DNA from: Acrocarpospora corrugata
Lineage (GTDB): Bacteria > Actinomycetota > Actinomycetes > Streptosporangiales > Streptosporangiaceae
Assembly: GCF_009687845.1 (NCBI RefSeq)
Contig: NZ_BLAD01000060.1
Coordinates: 53,577 to 117,576, forward strand
DNA: 64,000 bases
Direction: 5' to 3'
Shown: positions 16,794 to 26,806 of the stretch, piece by piece
Numbering within the stretch: the first letter of the stretch is position 1
Layout of the letters: every line of letters starts with the position of its first letter
The notes under the pieces: generated by a model
The model's database searches: none
The model's input: the letters and a program-made list of their open reading frames with translations, nothing else
Told to the model about the DNA's origin: nothing
Program-made: the position numbers and the translations under genes

Positions 16794-19700
16794 ATGGCAA
16801 GGCTCTCCGCAGGTTCCGTCATGTCCAGAATCCTGTTGGCCGCCGCGCTGGTGATCACCGCGGGGGTGACGGCGGTGCCCGCCGAGGCGGGCGCCCAGAA
16901 TGACTCGTACATCGTGAGCAGCCCGGGGAACGGGCGATTCCCGCTGGTGGCCGGGGGCAGGGCGGCCCCGCTGGTGGTCAGCGCGAGCGACCATCCCGGC
17001 GTGCTGCGGGTGGTCGGCGACCTGCAGTCCGACATCCAGAAGGTGACCGGCGTGCGCCCGGCGGTGTCCAACCAGACGCCGACCCAGGGCGACGTGGTCA
17101 TCGTCGGCACGCTCGGCCGCAGCCCGCTCGTGGACGGCCTGGTCGCCGCCGGGAAACTGGACGTGTCCAGTATCGCGGGCAAGTGGGAGACCACCATCGA
17201 ACAGGTCGTCCGAAACCCGCTGCCGGGCGTGCGGAGCGCCTTCGTGATCGCCGGCAGCGACCAGCGCGGCACCATCTTCGGCGCCTACGACGTGTCCAAG
17301 GAGATCGGCGTCTCGCCCTGGTACTGGTGGGACGACGTGCCGGTCCGGCACCGGGGCTCGCTGTACGTCGAGCCTGGCCGCCACACCCAGGGCACCCCCG
17401 CCGTGAAGTACCGGGGCTTCTTCATCAACGACGAGAACCCCGCGCTCGGCACCTGGGGCCCCGAGTTCTTCGGCCCCGGCCTCGCGCCCGGCTTCGAGGG
17501 CGGCTTCAACCGGAACCTGTTCGCGAAGGTCTTCGAGACCATGCTCCGGCTGAAGGCCAACTACCTGTGGCCGGCCGTCTGGGGGCGCGCGTTCGCCGAG
17601 GACGACCCGCAGAACCACGCCACCGCGACCGCGTACGGCGTGGTGATGGGCACCTCGCACGAGGCGCCCATGATGCGCGGCATCGAGGAGTGGAACCGGC
17701 ACGCCGTGGCCGCGGTGCGCGACTCGGCCGGGAACATCGTCACGCCGGGCCACGACCCGTACGGCGGGACCGGCGAGTGGAGCTTCCGCCGCAACCCGGA
17801 CGCGATCAAGGCGTACTGGCGGGACGGCATCCGCCGGATGAAGAACGAGAACTTCGAGGGCGTCGTCACGCTCGGCATGCGCGGCAACGGCGACGTGAGC
17901 CTCCCCGACGGCGACGGCATCGACCTGATGAGCAGCATCATCGCCAGCGAACGCCAGATCCTGGCCGAGGAGTCAGGCAAGGACGTCACCACGATCCCGC
18001 AGGTGTGGACCCTCTACAAGGAGGTCCAGCGTTACTGGGACCGCGGCCTGCGGGTGCCCGATGACGTGACCGTCGTCTTCACCGACGACAACTGGGGCAA
18101 CATGCGCAAGCTGCCCGACCAGAGCGCGCCGCCCCGGGCCGGCGGCTACGGCCTCTACTACCACTACGACTACGTCGGCGGCGGCCGCAACTACAAGTGG
18201 GTGGACACCAACCAGCTGCCCAACATCTGGGAGCAGCTCAACCTCTCCTACAAGTACGGTGTGGACCGCCTCTGGGTGGTCAACGTCGGCGACATGAAGA
18301 ACGAGGAGCTCCCGCTCCAGTTCTTCCTCGACTACGCCTGGAACCCGGACAAGTGGCCGCTGGAGAAGCTGCCCGAGTGGGAGAAGCAGTACGCGGCCCA
18401 GAACTTCGGCGACGACCGGGCCGAGGCCATCGCCGACGTCCTGCACAGCTACGCCGCCCTGCAGTCCCGCCGCAAGCCGGAGCTGCTCAACCGCCTGATC
18501 AGCCTGGACCCGGCCAAGGACCTGTCCACCGACTCCAGCGCCGTGCTCTACGACGACCAGGCCAGCCCCTACAGCCTGACCAACTACCGCGAGATGGAAC
18601 GGGTGACCGCCGAGTGGGCCACCCTCTCGGCGAAGGCCGAGAAGATCGGCCGCCAGCTCGGCTCAGGGGCCCAGGACGCCTACTTCCAGCTGGTGCTCTA
18701 CCAGGTCAAGGCCACCGCCAACCTGTACGCGCTGCGCCTGGCCGAGTTCGACAACATCCGCTACGCCGCCCAGGGCCGGGCCGCCACCAACGACCTGGCC
18801 GCGCTGGCCGAAGCCAGGTTCGACGACGACCAGGCCATGAACGCGCACTACAACACCGCTTTGGCCGGCGGGAAGTGGAAGAACTGGCAGCTCCAGCCCA
18901 AGATCGGGTACGGCGACATCGCCCGCTACGGCCCGAACGCGCCCTGGCAGCAGCCCGAACTGAACAACGTCGCGCTGCCCGACGAGATCTTCCCGGCGGT
19001 CAAGCGCATCCAGCTCCCCGCCGCCGCCGACATGGGCGTCGCCGTGGACGGCTCGGCCGCCTGGTGGCCGAACGCGGCCACGCCCGCGGTGCTGCCCGCG
19101 TTCAGCCCGTACCAGAGCCAGCCGGAGCAGTACATCGAGGTGTTCAACCGGGGAACCACGGCGTTCGACTACCAGATCAAGCCGTCGGTCTCCTGGCTGA
19201 AGGCCGAGCCGAGCCGGGGCCGGCTGGCCAAGCAGGTCCGCAGCACGCTGCGGGTCGACTGGTCCCGCGCGCCCAAGGGCACCACCAATGTGCCGATCAC
19301 GGTCACCGGGCCGGGCGGGGCCAGCGTGGTCGTCCAGGCGGTCGTGCAGAAGCCGAACACCGGCCAGGTGAAGGGCTTCGTGGAGGCCAACGGGTACGTG
19401 TCGATCGACGCGGACCGGTACTCCAAGGCCGTCGGTTCCGGCGGGGTGTCGTGGAAGCGGATTCCGGGCATCGGCCGTACCGGCGCGGGCCTGACGCCGG
19501 TGCCGGTCACGGCGGCGCGGCAGACGCCGGGCGGGAACAGCCCGCGCCTGGAGTACAAGATGCACCTGTTCACCACCGGCAGCGTCAAGGTGACGGCCTT
19601 CCTGTCACCGCGCAACAACGTGCTGCCGACCGAGGGGCTCAAGTACGCCGTATCCATCGACGACGGGCCGCCGCAGGTGGTGGACGTCATCGCCGCCACC

Positions 19701-19913
19701 GGCTCGGACGACACCCGGATGAACCGGCAGTGGGAGCGCAACACCTCCGACAACGTCAACCGGACGACCACCACGCACACCATCACCCAGCCGGGCGCGC
19801 ACACGCTCAAGTTCTGGATGGTGGACCCGACGGTGATCGTGCAGAGGCTCGTGGTGGACACCGGCGGGCTGCTGACCAGCTACCTCGGACCGCCGCAGAG
19901 CACGCAGAACTAA
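16794..19913 (+). CDS. Secreted GH115 xylan alpha-glucuronidase
   Basis: A 1039-residue secreted enzyme. GH115 enzymes remove (4-O-methyl-)glucuronic acid side chains from glucuronoxylan. A signal peptide covers residues 1-33 (ILLAAALVITAGVTAVPAEA). The family body is plain: PWYWWDDVP, KYRGFFINDENPALG, LKANYLWPAVW, MGTSHEAPM, TLGMRGNGDV, FTDDNWGNMRKLP, YGLYYHYDYVGGGRNYKW and NVGDMKNEELPLQFFLDYAWNP. A beta-sandwich region and a C-terminal GH115 module follow (about 760-1039). GGAGGT lies 7 nt before ATG 16794; an internal ATG at 16821 is less likely. It is transcribed alone from the promoter at 16692 and ends at a strong terminator. It works with the GH44 enzyme here and perhaps the acetyl xylan esterase at 50853. 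Confidence 0.93.
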   Translation: MARLSAGSVMSRILLAAALVITAGVTAVPAEAGAQNDSYIVSSPGNGRFPLVAGGRAAPLVVSASDHPGVLRVVGDLQSDIQKVTGVRPAVSNQTPTQGDVVIVGTLGRSPLVDGLVAAGKLDVSSIAGKWETTIEQVVRNPLPGVRSAFVIAGSDQRGTIFGAYDVSKEIGVSPWYWWDDVPVRHRGSLYVEPGRHTQGTPAVKYRGFFINDENPALGTWGPEFFGPGLAPGFEGGFNRNLFAKVFETMLRLKANYLWPAVWGRAFAEDDPQNHATATAYGVVMGTSHEAPMMRGIEEWNRHAVAAVRDSAGNIVTPGHDPYGGTGEWSFRRNPDAIKAYWRDGIRRMKNENFEGVVTLGMRGNGDVSLPDGDGIDLMSSIIASERQILAEESGKDVTTIPQVWTLYKEVQRYWDRGLRVPDDVTVVFTDDNWGNMRKLPDQSAPPRAGGYGLYYHYDYVGGGRNYKWVDTNQLPNIWEQLNLSYKYGVDRLWVVNVGDMKNEELPLQFFLDYAWNPDKWPLEKLPEWEKQYAAQNFGDDRAEAIADVLHSYAALQSRRKPELLNRLISLDPAKDLSTDSSAVLYDDQASPYSLTNYREMERVTAEWATLSAKAEKIGRQLGSGAQDAYFQLVLYQVKATANLYALRLAEFDNIRYAAQGRAATNDLAALAEARFDDDQAMNAHYNTALAGGKWKNWQLQPKIGYGDIARYGPNAPWQQPELNNVALPDEIFPAVKRIQLPAAADMGVAVDGSAAWWPNAATPAVLPAFSPYQSQPEQYIEVFNRGTTAFDYQIKPSVSWLKAEPSRGRLAKQVRSTLRVDWSRAPKGTTNVPITVTGPGGASVVVQAVVQKPNTGQVKGFVEANGYVSIDADRYSKAVGSGGVSWKRIPGIGRTGAGLTPVPVTAARQTPGGNSPRLEYKMHLFTTGSVKVTAFLSPRNNVLPTEGLKYAVSIDDGPPQVVDVIAATGSDDTRMNRQWERNTSDNVNRTTTTHTITQPGAHTLKFWMVDPTVIVQRLVVDTGGLLTSYLGPPQSTQN

Positions 19914-19922
19914 CCCCCTCAG

Positions 19923-19963
19923 GGGCGCGCGGGCCCGTTAGGTCGGGACGGGTCCGCGCGCCC
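19923..19963. terminator. Bidirectional hairpin terminator
   Basis: 15-nt arms (GGGCGCGCGGGCCCG and CGGGTCCGCGCGCCC, one G-T wobble) around an 11-nt loop. It lies between the GH115 gene and the convergent ADP-ribosylglycohydrolase gene and partly covers the last codons of the latter, so it could stop both transcripts. Confidence 0.7.
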
Positions 19964-20837
19964 AGTTCGGCAGCGGCTCCACCCGGGCCGACCAGTCCGC
20001 CGGCAGGGAGCCCGCCCTGACCCCGACGATGCCGCCCACGATCGCGCAGGTGGTGTCGACGTCGCCGCCCGCGCGGGCCGTGGTCCACACGGCCCGCTCG
20101 TAGTCGTCCAGATGCCGGGCGGCGGCCCACAACGTCAGCGGGACCGTGTCCTGGACGCGGTCCCCGCTGCCGTTGCCGAGCACGGCGGCCACCCGGACCG
20201 GGTCGGCGTCGCCGAGCAGCCGCCCGGCCTGCACGATCTTGTCGGCGACCTCGCTCGGCGGCAGGTGCGGCAGGATCCGGCCGAGGAAGCCGGCGGGGGA
20301 GGGGCGGTCGCCGGCGACCGCGATCGAGGTGGCCACGGCGACGGCCATCGCGCCCGCCGCCGCCTCCGGATGGGTGTGCGTGACCTCGGCCGACAGCCGC
20401 GCCTGCGCGGCCGCGATGGCCGGATCGCCGCCGAACCAGGCGCCCAGCGGGGCCACCCGCATGGCCGCGCCGTTGCCCCACGAGCCCTGGCCGCCGAACT
20501 GCCCGGCCGCCAGCGACCGCCAGTCGCCGCCGGCCCGGATCCGCCCCAGCATGCGCCCGGTGGCGGCGCCGTAGCCGCGGGCCGGGTCGTGGTGGGCGGC
20601 GAAGGCGGCGGCCAGCGCGTCCTGGTCGATCCGGCCGTGGTCGGCGAGCACGCGGAAGAGCGAGCAGGCCATCTCGGTGTCGTCGGTCCAGCGCCACGGC
20701 GGGGGCGGCAGCGTGCGCTGGTCGAGGTAGTGGATCTTGTCGGGATCGGCGAACTGGGAGCCGAGGGCGTCGCCCAACGCCAGGCCCGACAGGGAGGCGG
20801 CGGCACGGGCCAGAGGATCAGCTGACATCGCGGCCAT
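19938..20837 (-). CDS. ADP-ribosylglycohydrolase (DraG-like)
   Basis: A 299-residue all-helical ADP-ribosylglycohydrolase-fold protein. Such enzymes remove ADP-ribose from proteins or small molecules using two Mg or Mn ions. Metal motifs are visible: LALGDALG near the N-terminus, WTDDTEMA (Thr-Asp-Asp) at about 50 and GGDVDTTCAIVGGIVG at about 255. ATG 20837 or ATG 20828 can start it; neither has a strong ribosome site. It converges on GH115 through a shared hairpin and is divergent from the secreted metallopeptidase gene. There is no ADP-ribosyltransferase next to it, so its target is open. Many members of this family are metabolic rather than signalling enzymes. Confidence 0.9.
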   Translation of the reverse strand: MAAMSADPLARAAASLSGLALGDALGSQFADPDKIHYLDQRTLPPPPWRWTDDTEMACSLFRVLADHGRIDQDALAAAFAAHHDPARGYGAATGRMLGRIRAGGDWRSLAAGQFGGQGSWGNGAAMRVAPLGAWFGGDPAIAAAQARLSAEVTHTHPEAAAGAMAVAVATSIAVAGDRPSPAGFLGRILPHLPPSEVADKIVQAGRLLGDADPVRVAAVLGNGSGDRVQDTVPLTLWAAARHLDDYERAVWTTARAGGDVDTTCAIVGGIVGVRAGSLPADWSARVEPLPNWARGPVPT

Positions 20838-20878
20838 TGTGACATTCGCCCCTGAGATCGTCCTTGACTGGCCATCTG

Positions 20879-20892
20879 ACTTGACGTCAAGT
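20879..20892. promoter_or_regulatory. 14-bp perfect palindrome between divergent genes
   Basis: ACTTGACGTCAAGT is a perfect palindrome in the roughly 210-bp region between the ADP-ribosylglycohydrolase and metallopeptidase genes. It overlaps possible TTGAC -35 elements, so it could be an operator. The rest of the gap holds only the metallopeptidase ribosome site. Confidence 0.45.
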
Positions 20893-21046
20893 GCCTCGCA
20901 AGATCCAGAAATCCCGAAATTCTCTGGGTTTATTGGCAGATAAAGCTACTTGTGCCGCACCGAAAGGACCGGTAGTCACGTTATGTCAGCGCATTCAGTC
21001 ATGCGTGGCGAATACCCGCGAGGTTCCGAGCACCGAAGGGGGTTCC

Positions 21047-23218
21047 ATGGCACGCAACCGATTCGTCGGGTTAGCAGCCACGGCGCTTGTCCTGCCCTTA
21101 CTCTCCGTGATCCCGGCGTCGGCCAGCGCCGCACCGCCACCACCCGGAGACGTACGCGAATTCACCGGCAAGATCTCCAAACTGGACGGCAAGGAGATCG
21201 ACTCTCCCGCCCAGTACACCCCGAAGGTCAGCAAGGCCCGCACCGCCGCCGCGGCCGCCACCCCGCCGGTCGGCACGGTCAGGAACTGGCCCGCCCTCGA
21301 CGACACCGTCGGGCAGGCCTACGCCAAGGCGTTCACGCTGCGCGGCGTGGGCTCCAAGATCGAGGTCTGGGTCGCCAACGACACCGCCTTCCCGGCCGGC
21401 GACTGCCGCGCCCAGATCCCCGGGTCGACCACGATCACCGACCAGCAGGTCACCGACCTGATCACCCAGTTCGACACCAACATGTACCCCAAGGAGACGG
21501 CGGCCTTCAGCACCCCGCCGGACCGGGACGGCTCCGGGGCGATCATCGCGGGCGACTACTCCGGCCAGGGCGACCGCACGGTGGCGCTGATCGACAACGT
21601 CAGGGACGACAACTTCTTCGACTTCCCGGCGTTCCCCACCTACATCGCCGGCTTCTTCTCCTCCGCGATCAACAACTGGACCGACCGCAACGTCATGACG
21701 GTGGACGCCTTCGACTGGGCGCACCGCACCGGCGCCAGCCCGGCCGACGCCCCCACCGCGGACCTGTGCACCAGCCGCCCGGCCCGCCCCCGCCTGTACG
21801 AGGGCACCTTCGCGCACGAGTGGCAGCACCTGCTGCACTACTACACCGACCCGTTCGAGGGGAACTGGATCAACGAGGGTCTGTCGGACTTCGCGCAGAC
21901 CCTGGTCGGCTACGTGGACGCCACCCGCACCGTCTTCGACCCCGCCCCCGACAGCCACATCTACTGCTACCAGGGCTTCGGCTCGGTGCAGACGCAGTAC
22001 AACCCCAACCCGCGCGACTGCGGCGGCCCGGAGAACTCGCTGACCCTGTGGGGTGAGGGCCAGCCCAACGAGGTCCTCGCCGACTACGGCCACGCCTACT
22101 CCGCGATGCTCTTCCTGTACGACCGGTACGGCACCGACTTCATGTCCAGGCTGCACCGGGACGGGGAGCACCAGGGCATCGCCAGCCTGGACGCGGCGCT
22201 GGAGGCCGAGGGGGTCTCCGATCCGTACAAGGCGCTGCACGACCACCAGACGATGACACTGGTCGACAAGATCATCGGTGACTCGCCCCGCGGCGTCATG
22301 CTCGGCGTGCCGAAGAGCCGGGTGACCAGCAAGAGCCTGCGCTCCACCGTCAACTTCGCCAACCCCAACGTCAACGACAACCCCGGCGCGGCCCCCAACG
22401 GCGCCGACTACGTCGCGCTGCAGAAGGCCAACGGCACCGTGCTGAAGGGCAGCGAGCTGCGCTCGCTCACCTTCAAGGGCGCCAAGTCGCTGCCGGCGCA
22501 GCCGCTGACCTGGACGATCGTGAACAACGACCCGGACAGGGCCGGGAACCCGGTGATCTGGTCCGGCAACGCCAACAACATCAACGCCACCGCCGTGGCC
22601 TCGGTGACGGTCCCGGCCGCCGACCCGACGCTGCGCTTCCTGGCCAAGTACGGCGCCGAGGAGGGCTACGACTACGGCTACGTGCTCGTCTCCACCGACG
22701 GCGGCACCACCTACACGGTGATCCCCGGCGACCAGACCGTGGTCGGCCCGCTCGGCCCGTCGCTCAACGGTTCCACCACGGGCTTCGAGCCGCACAGCTT
22801 CAACCTGTCGGCGTACGCGGGCCAGCAGATCCTGGTCGGCTTCCAGTACATCAGCGACGGCGGCGTCAACGAGGGCGGCCTGCTCATCGACGACATCACC
22901 GTCGGCGGCACGGTGGTCAGCGACGGCTCCAGCCTGACGCCGTTCAAGACGCCGACCCAGATCAAGCCGGTCCAGGTGAAGAACTGGAACGTGCGGCTGA
23001 TCGGGCTGGACGAGTCCAACAAGATCGCGCTGCAGGCCGAGTTCAACGGCAAGACCAGCATCTCGCTGAACCGGCTGGAACTGCTGCTGGCGGTTCCGTT
23101 CAAGAAGGTCGTCGCCATCGTGGCCTACGACGAGCCGACCGAGCAGGTCACCCAGTACGCGCCGTACCAGCTGACGGTGAACGGGGTGGTCCAGCCGGGC
23201 GGCGCCCCGGTTTCCTGA
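21047..23218 (+). CDS. Secreted gluzincin-type metallopeptidase (M6/M30-like)
   Basis: A 723-residue exported protease. The signal peptide is [18 protein letters not shown], ending ASASAA. The zinc motif is HEWQH (H257, E258, H261), with the third ligand probably E277 in [10 protein letters not shown], a gluzincin arrangement. A helical segment ([17 protein letters not shown]) follows as in immune-inhibitor-A and hyicolysin-like peptidases. Residues about 470-640 form a beta-sandwich that looks carbohydrate- or cell-surface-binding ([23 protein letters not shown]). ATG 21047 has GAAGGGGG in front; the frame is open upstream to 20891, but that extension would precede the signal peptide. It may digest proteins released with plant or microbial biomass. 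Confidence 0.83.
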   Translation: MARNRFVGLAATALVLPLLSVIPASASAAPPPPGDVREFTGKISKLDGKEIDSPAQYTPKVSKARTAAAAATPPVGTVRNWPALDDTVGQAYAKAFTLRGVGSKIEVWVANDTAFPAGDCRAQIPGSTTITDQQVTDLITQFDTNMYPKETAAFSTPPDRDGSGAIIAGDYSGQGDRTVALIDNVRDDNFFDFPAFPTYIAGFFSSAINNWTDRNVMTVDAFDWAHRTGASPADAPTADLCTSRPARPRLYEGTFAHEWQHLLHYYTDPFEGNWINEGLSDFAQTLVGYVDATRTVFDPAPDSHIYCYQGFGSVQTQYNPNPRDCGGPENSLTLWGEGQPNEVLADYGHAYSAMLFLYDRYGTDFMSRLHRDGEHQGIASLDAALEAEGVSDPYKALHDHQTMTLVDKIIGDSPRGVMLGVPKSRVTSKSLRSTVNFANPNVNDNPGAAPNGADYVALQKANGTVLKGSELRSLTFKGAKSLPAQPLTWTIVNNDPDRAGNPVIWSGNANNINATAVASVTVPAADPTLRFLAKYGAEEGYDYGYVLVSTDGGTTYTVIPGDQTVVGPLGPSLNGSTTGFEPHSFNLSAYAGQQILVGFQYISDGGVNEGGLLIDDITVGGTVVSDGSSLTPFKTPTQIKPVQVKNWNVRLIGLDESNKIALQAEFNGKTSISLNRLELLLAVPFKKVVAIVAYDEPTEQVTQYAPYQLTVNGVVQPGGAPVS

Positions 23219-23236
23219 TATTTCAGGAAATATCAG
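23215..23236. repeat. 22-bp AT-rich inverted repeat at the metallopeptidase stop codon
   Basis: CTGATATTTC and GAAATATCAG are perfect arms around AG; the left arm contains the stop codon. The 2-nt loop is too tight for a hairpin of full length, so an operator or protein-binding site is as likely as a terminator. Confidence 0.6.
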
Positions 23237-23240
23237 TGGA

Positions 23241-23273
23241 GCGCCCGCTGCCGATCTCGTCGGCGGCGGGCGC
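23241..23273 (+). terminator. GC-rich hairpin terminator
   Basis: GCGCCCGCTGCCGA pairs with TCGGCGGCGGGCGC (one wobble) around a 5-nt loop, 22 nt after the metallopeptidase stop and before the DNA ligase gene. Confidence 0.7.
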
Positions 23274-23319
23274 TGCCGTGCGGGGCGATTCTGTCGGTGG
23301 CGGGGTGCACGATGGAGTC

Positions 23320-25443
23320 ATGACCGAAGCCCAGCCCGGCGGTGTCGCCGAACCTTTGCCGCATGTCACGCCCCTCGCCGACCAGGCCGCCTATGCCGAG
23401 GCCGTGTGGACGGCGGTGGCCGCCGCGGCGGCCTACTACGCCGACGGCGAGACGGCTCTGGACGACGACACGTATGACCGGTTGGTCCGGGGGATCGAGG
23501 CGTATGAGGCGGCTCATCCCGAGCAGGTGCTGGCCGAGTCGCCCACCGGCAAGGTCGCCGGGGGAGCCGTCGTCGGGGATGTGCCGCACACGGTGCCGAT
23601 GCTGAGCCTGGACAACGTGTTCTCGGCCGAGGACCTGGCCGCCTGGGTGGCGGGCCTGGAGCGGCGGCTGGGGCGGCCGGTCGAGCGGTGGAGCGTGGAG
23701 CCCAAGCTGGACGGTCTGGCGGTGTCGGCGCGCTATCGGTCGGGGCGGCTGGTCCAGCTGGTCACCCGGGGCGACGGCGTGGCGGGGGAGGACGTGTCCC
23801 ATGCCATCGGCACCGTGCTGGGCCTGCCCGCGACGCTGACCGAGCCGGTGACCGTGGAACTCCGGGGCGAGGTGCTGATGACCACCGCCCAGTTCGAGGC
23901 CGCCAACGAGGCCCGCGTCGCGCACGACGGCGTGCCGTTCGCGAACGCGCGCAGCGCCGCCGCCGGCACCCTGCGCGCCAGGGAACGCACCTACAAGTGT
24001 GAGATGACCTTCTTCGGCTATGGGGCGCTGCCGCTGGAGGGCGAGTCGGCCGGGCTGCGGGAGCTGGCGCACAGCGAGCTGATGAAGACGGTCGCGGGCT
24101 TCGGCGCGCGGACCACCGAGGAGACCCCGGTGGCCGGGATCGTGGCGGGCACGCTGGAGGAGATCCAGGCCAGGATCGAGCGGATCGCCGCGTCGCGGGC
24201 GGAGCTCGAGTTCGGCATCGACGGGATCGTGATCAAGTGCGATCTGGCCGCCGACCAGGAGCAGGCCGGGTTCAGCTCGCGGGCGCCCCGGTGGGCGATC
24301 GCGTACAAGCTGCCCGCCACCGAGAAGGTCACCAAGCTGGTCGGGGTGGAGTGGAACGTGGGCAGGACCGGGATCATCGCGCCGCGCGCGGTGCTTGAAC
24401 CCGTCCGCCTGGACGGCAGCCTGGTCACCTACGCGACCCTGCACAATCCCGCCGACATCGCCCGCCGGGGCCTGATGCTCGGGGATTCGGTGACCGTCTA
24501 CAAGGCCGGTGACGTGATTCCCCGGATCGAGGCGCCGGTCGTGCGTCTCCGCACCGGGGACGAGCAGCCGATCGTGTTCCCCGCCGACTGCCCGAGGTGC
24601 GGCGGTGAGATCGACGCCTCGCAGGAGCGCTGGCGGTGCGCGCGCGGGCGGGCCTGCCACGCGGTGGCGTCCATCAGTTACGCGGCCGGCCGGGACCAGC
24701 TCGACATCGAGGGGCTGGGCGAGACCAGGATCGTCCAGATGGTCGACGCCGGACTGATCTCCGACTTCGCCGACCTGTTCACGCTGACCAGGGAGCAGGT
24801 CCTCGGGCTGGACCGGATGGCCGAGCTCAGCACCGACAACCTGATCGCCGCCATCGAACGGGCCAAGGGCAAGCCGCTCAACAAGGTGTTCTGCGCGCTC
24901 GGCGTGCGCGGCACCGGGCGCTCGATGTCCCGGCGGATCGCGCGGCACTTCGCCACCATGGACGCGATCAGGGCCGCCGACCTGGACGGGCTGCAGGCGG
25001 TGGAGGGCGTCGGCCCCGAGAAGGCCATCCTGCTGGTCGAGGAACTGGCCGAACTCGCGCCGCTGATCGACAAACTGGTCGCGGCCGGGGTGTCGATGAC
25101 CGAACCGGGCGCGACCGCCCCCAGCGCGGCGCCCGCCGGAGAAACCGGCGAATCCGGGGAGTCCGGGGAATCCGATGGCGTCGATACGGCTGCGCTGCCG
25201 CTGACCGGGATGTCCGTGGTGGTCACCGGCGCGATGGCCGGGCCGCTCGCGGCGCTCTCCCGCAACGAGATGAACGAACTGGTCGAGCGCGCCGGCGGCA
25301 AATCATCGGGAAGCGTCTCCGCGAAGACGTCCCTGGTCGTGGCGGGGGAGAAGGCGGGCTCCAAGCGGGACAAAGCCGAAAAACTCGGCGTCCAGATCAT
25401 GTCGCCGGAGGAGTTCGCGGAACTCGTCGCCGCCTTCGTCTGA
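23320..25443 (+). CDS. ligA: NAD-dependent DNA ligase
   Basis: Seals nicks in double-stranded DNA using NAD. The 707-residue product has the complete bacterial order: an Ia region with [17 protein letters not shown]; an adenylation domain with the AMP-accepting Lys in EPKLDG (K129), then VELRGEV and GIDGIVIKC; an OB fold with WNVGRTG and KAGDVIPRI; a four-Cys zinc finger (CPRC, then C and C in [10 protein letters not shown]); HhH repeats ([20 protein letters not shown]); and a C-terminal BRCT domain (about 630-707). A short Gly/Glu/Ser linker ([12 protein letters not shown]) precedes the BRCT. ATG 23320 has GATGGAG close by. It lies alone among unrelated genes and could be a second, accessory ligA rather than the housekeeping copy; only the whole genome would tell. 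Confidence 0.95.
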   Translation: MTEAQPGGVAEPLPHVTPLADQAAYAEAVWTAVAAAAAYYADGETALDDDTYDRLVRGIEAYEAAHPEQVLAESPTGKVAGGAVVGDVPHTVPMLSLDNVFSAEDLAAWVAGLERRLGRPVERWSVEPKLDGLAVSARYRSGRLVQLVTRGDGVAGEDVSHAIGTVLGLPATLTEPVTVELRGEVLMTTAQFEAANEARVAHDGVPFANARSAAAGTLRARERTYKCEMTFFGYGALPLEGESAGLRELAHSELMKTVAGFGARTTEETPVAGIVAGTLEEIQARIERIAASRAELEFGIDGIVIKCDLAADQEQAGFSSRAPRWAIAYKLPATEKVTKLVGVEWNVGRTGIIAPRAVLEPVRLDGSLVTYATLHNPADIARRGLMLGDSVTVYKAGDVIPRIEAPVVRLRTGDEQPIVFPADCPRCGGEIDASQERWRCARGRACHAVASISYAAGRDQLDIEGLGETRIVQMVDAGLISDFADLFTLTREQVLGLDRMAELSTDNLIAAIERAKGKPLNKVFCALGVRGTGRSMSRRIARHFATMDAIRAADLDGLQAVEGVGPEKAILLVEELAELAPLIDKLVAAGVSMTEPGATAPSAAPAGETGESGESGESDGVDTAALPLTGMSVVVTGAMAGPLAALSRNEMNELVERAGGKSSGSVSAKTSLVVAGEKAGSKRDKAEKLGVQIMSPEEFAELVAAFV

Positions 25444-25466
25444 GCCATGTCCGAGCCTTCGCCTGA

Positions 25467-25490
25467 GCTTTCGTTTGGGCTTTCGTTTGG
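25467..25490. repeat. Two tandem 12-bp copies between convergent genes
   Basis: GCTTTCGTTTGG occurs twice in succession and is followed by a partial third copy (GCCTTTCGG). It lies in the 65-bp gap between the ligase and LtrA stops. A short simple repeat with no visible function. Confidence 0.6.
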
Positions 25491-25508
25491 GCCTTTCGGC
25501 TGGCCGTC

Positions 25509-26696
25509 CTAGATTCGGTCGGCGGTCTCTCCCTCGGTGCGCTTGGCGGTTTCGACGGTCACCGTGAGGGCGACCAGCAGGAGCGCGATCAGCGGGAGCG
25601 GGAACGCCGTCAGCGGGGTGAGCAGGACCAGGACGGCCGCCGCGGGGAACGCGAGGTTGGTCCGGCGGCCGACCTGGTGCGGGCGGATGTGCACGAACCA
25701 GACGCTGAGCAGGAAGGTCGCGACCGGCACGGCCACCGACGCGCCCGCCGCGAACCCGGTGATGTGCGCGGTGTGCGTGCCGTAGTCGATGGACACCGCC
25801 AGTCCCGCTCCCACCGCGGCGGCCGACAGGAAGATCAGGTAGTGGCCGTAGCCCCACGGGAACGAGGCCCGGTTGGAGGTGAGCAGCAGATGGGCGGGCC
25901 GCCCGAAGTACAGCCACCACATCCCGAACACGATCACCACCCCGCTCAGCGCCACCGAGAGCAGCGTCCCCGTGGCGAGCCCCCGGTCGAGCCCGGTCTG
26001 AATGGCCAGCGTCGCCGCCAGCACCGACTCACCGAGCACGATCAGCGTGAACAGCCCGTACCGTTCGGCGATGTGCCGGGGGTGCCAGCTCGTCTCCTGG
26101 GACCGCTCCGCCCATACCGGGACGGCCATCTCCGCCCCCGCCAGCGCCACCCAGACGAACAGCTGCGGGTACCCGTCCAGACCGGCCCACTCGGCCGCCG
26201 CCAGCCGTGCCAGCCACCCCACCTGCACGGCCGCGATCCCGATCGCGTACCTGCGGGCGCACGTCCGCGACGCCGGATCCTCCCTGGCGGCCCGCAACCA
26301 GAGCGCCACCATGCCCAGCCGCATGATCGCGTACCCGAGGGTCATCAGGCTGAAGTCCTTGTCGGCGAACGCGCGGGGCACCCCCGCCGCCAGGATCAGC
26401 ACGCCCACGATCTGCACCAGCACCAGCAGCCGGTAGGGCGCGTCGTCGGTGTCGTACGCGGAGGCGAACCAGGTGAAGTTCATCCAGGCCCACCAGATGG
26501 CGAAGAACACCAGCAGGTAGCCGATGAGCCCCTCGCCCGCGTGCCCCTCCGCCAGCGCGTGATGCAGACTGGCCGCCGCCTGCGCCACCCCCACCACGAA
26601 ACACAGATCGAACAGCAACTCCAGCGGCGTGGCCGCCCGGTGCCCTTCGGCCCGGCTCCGGCTCACCATCGGCCGCCGCGTCCCCAAACCCGCCAT
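25509..26696 (-). CDS. Low-temperature-requirement A (LtrA) family membrane protein
   Basis: 395 residues with about eleven hydrophobic helices. LtrA proteins are widespread in actinomycetes and their biochemical role is unknown. Family marks are the N-terminal ATPLELLFDLCFVVGVAQ, FFAIWWAWMNFTWFASAYDTDD (the W-rich second/third helix and conserved Asp pair), ERYGLFTLIVLGESVLA, and FGMWWLYF. The ATG at 26696 is preferred because GGAG lies 9 nt upstream; an upstream TTG at 26717 would add 7 residues. It converges on the ligase gene. Confidence 0.88.
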   Translation of the reverse strand: MAGLGTRRPMVSRSRAEGHRAATPLELLFDLCFVVGVAQAAASLHHALAEGHAGEGLIGYLLVFFAIWWAWMNFTWFASAYDTDDAPYRLLVLVQIVGVLILAAGVPRAFADKDFSLMTLGYAIMRLGMVALWLRAAREDPASRTCARRYAIGIAAVQVGWLARLAAAEWAGLDGYPQLFVWVALAGAEMAVPVWAERSQETSWHPRHIAERYGLFTLIVLGESVLAATLAIQTGLDRGLATGTLLSVALSGVVIVFGMWWLYFGRPAHLLLTSNRASFPWGYGHYLIFLSAAAVGAGLAVSIDYGTHTAHITGFAAGASVAVPVATFLLSVWFVHIRPHQVGRRTNLAFPAAAVLVLLTPLTAFPLPLIALLLVALTVTVETAKRTEGETADRI

Positions 26697-26781
26697 AACC
26701 ACTCCACAGGTGCCCAAAGATAGAAACCGCGCCCCGATGGTATTGGCTGCGCGGCACCCGCTCTGTCACTGGTGGCGGTCT

Positions 26782-26803
26782 CGGCTCAACAACCTCTGAG
26801 CCG
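26782..26803 (-). terminator. Hairpin after the FMN reductase gene
   Basis: A 7-bp stem (CGGCTCA / TGAGCCG) with an 8-nt loop starts 3 nt after the stop codon of the leftward flavin operon. Confidence 0.5.
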
Positions 26804-26806
26804 TCC

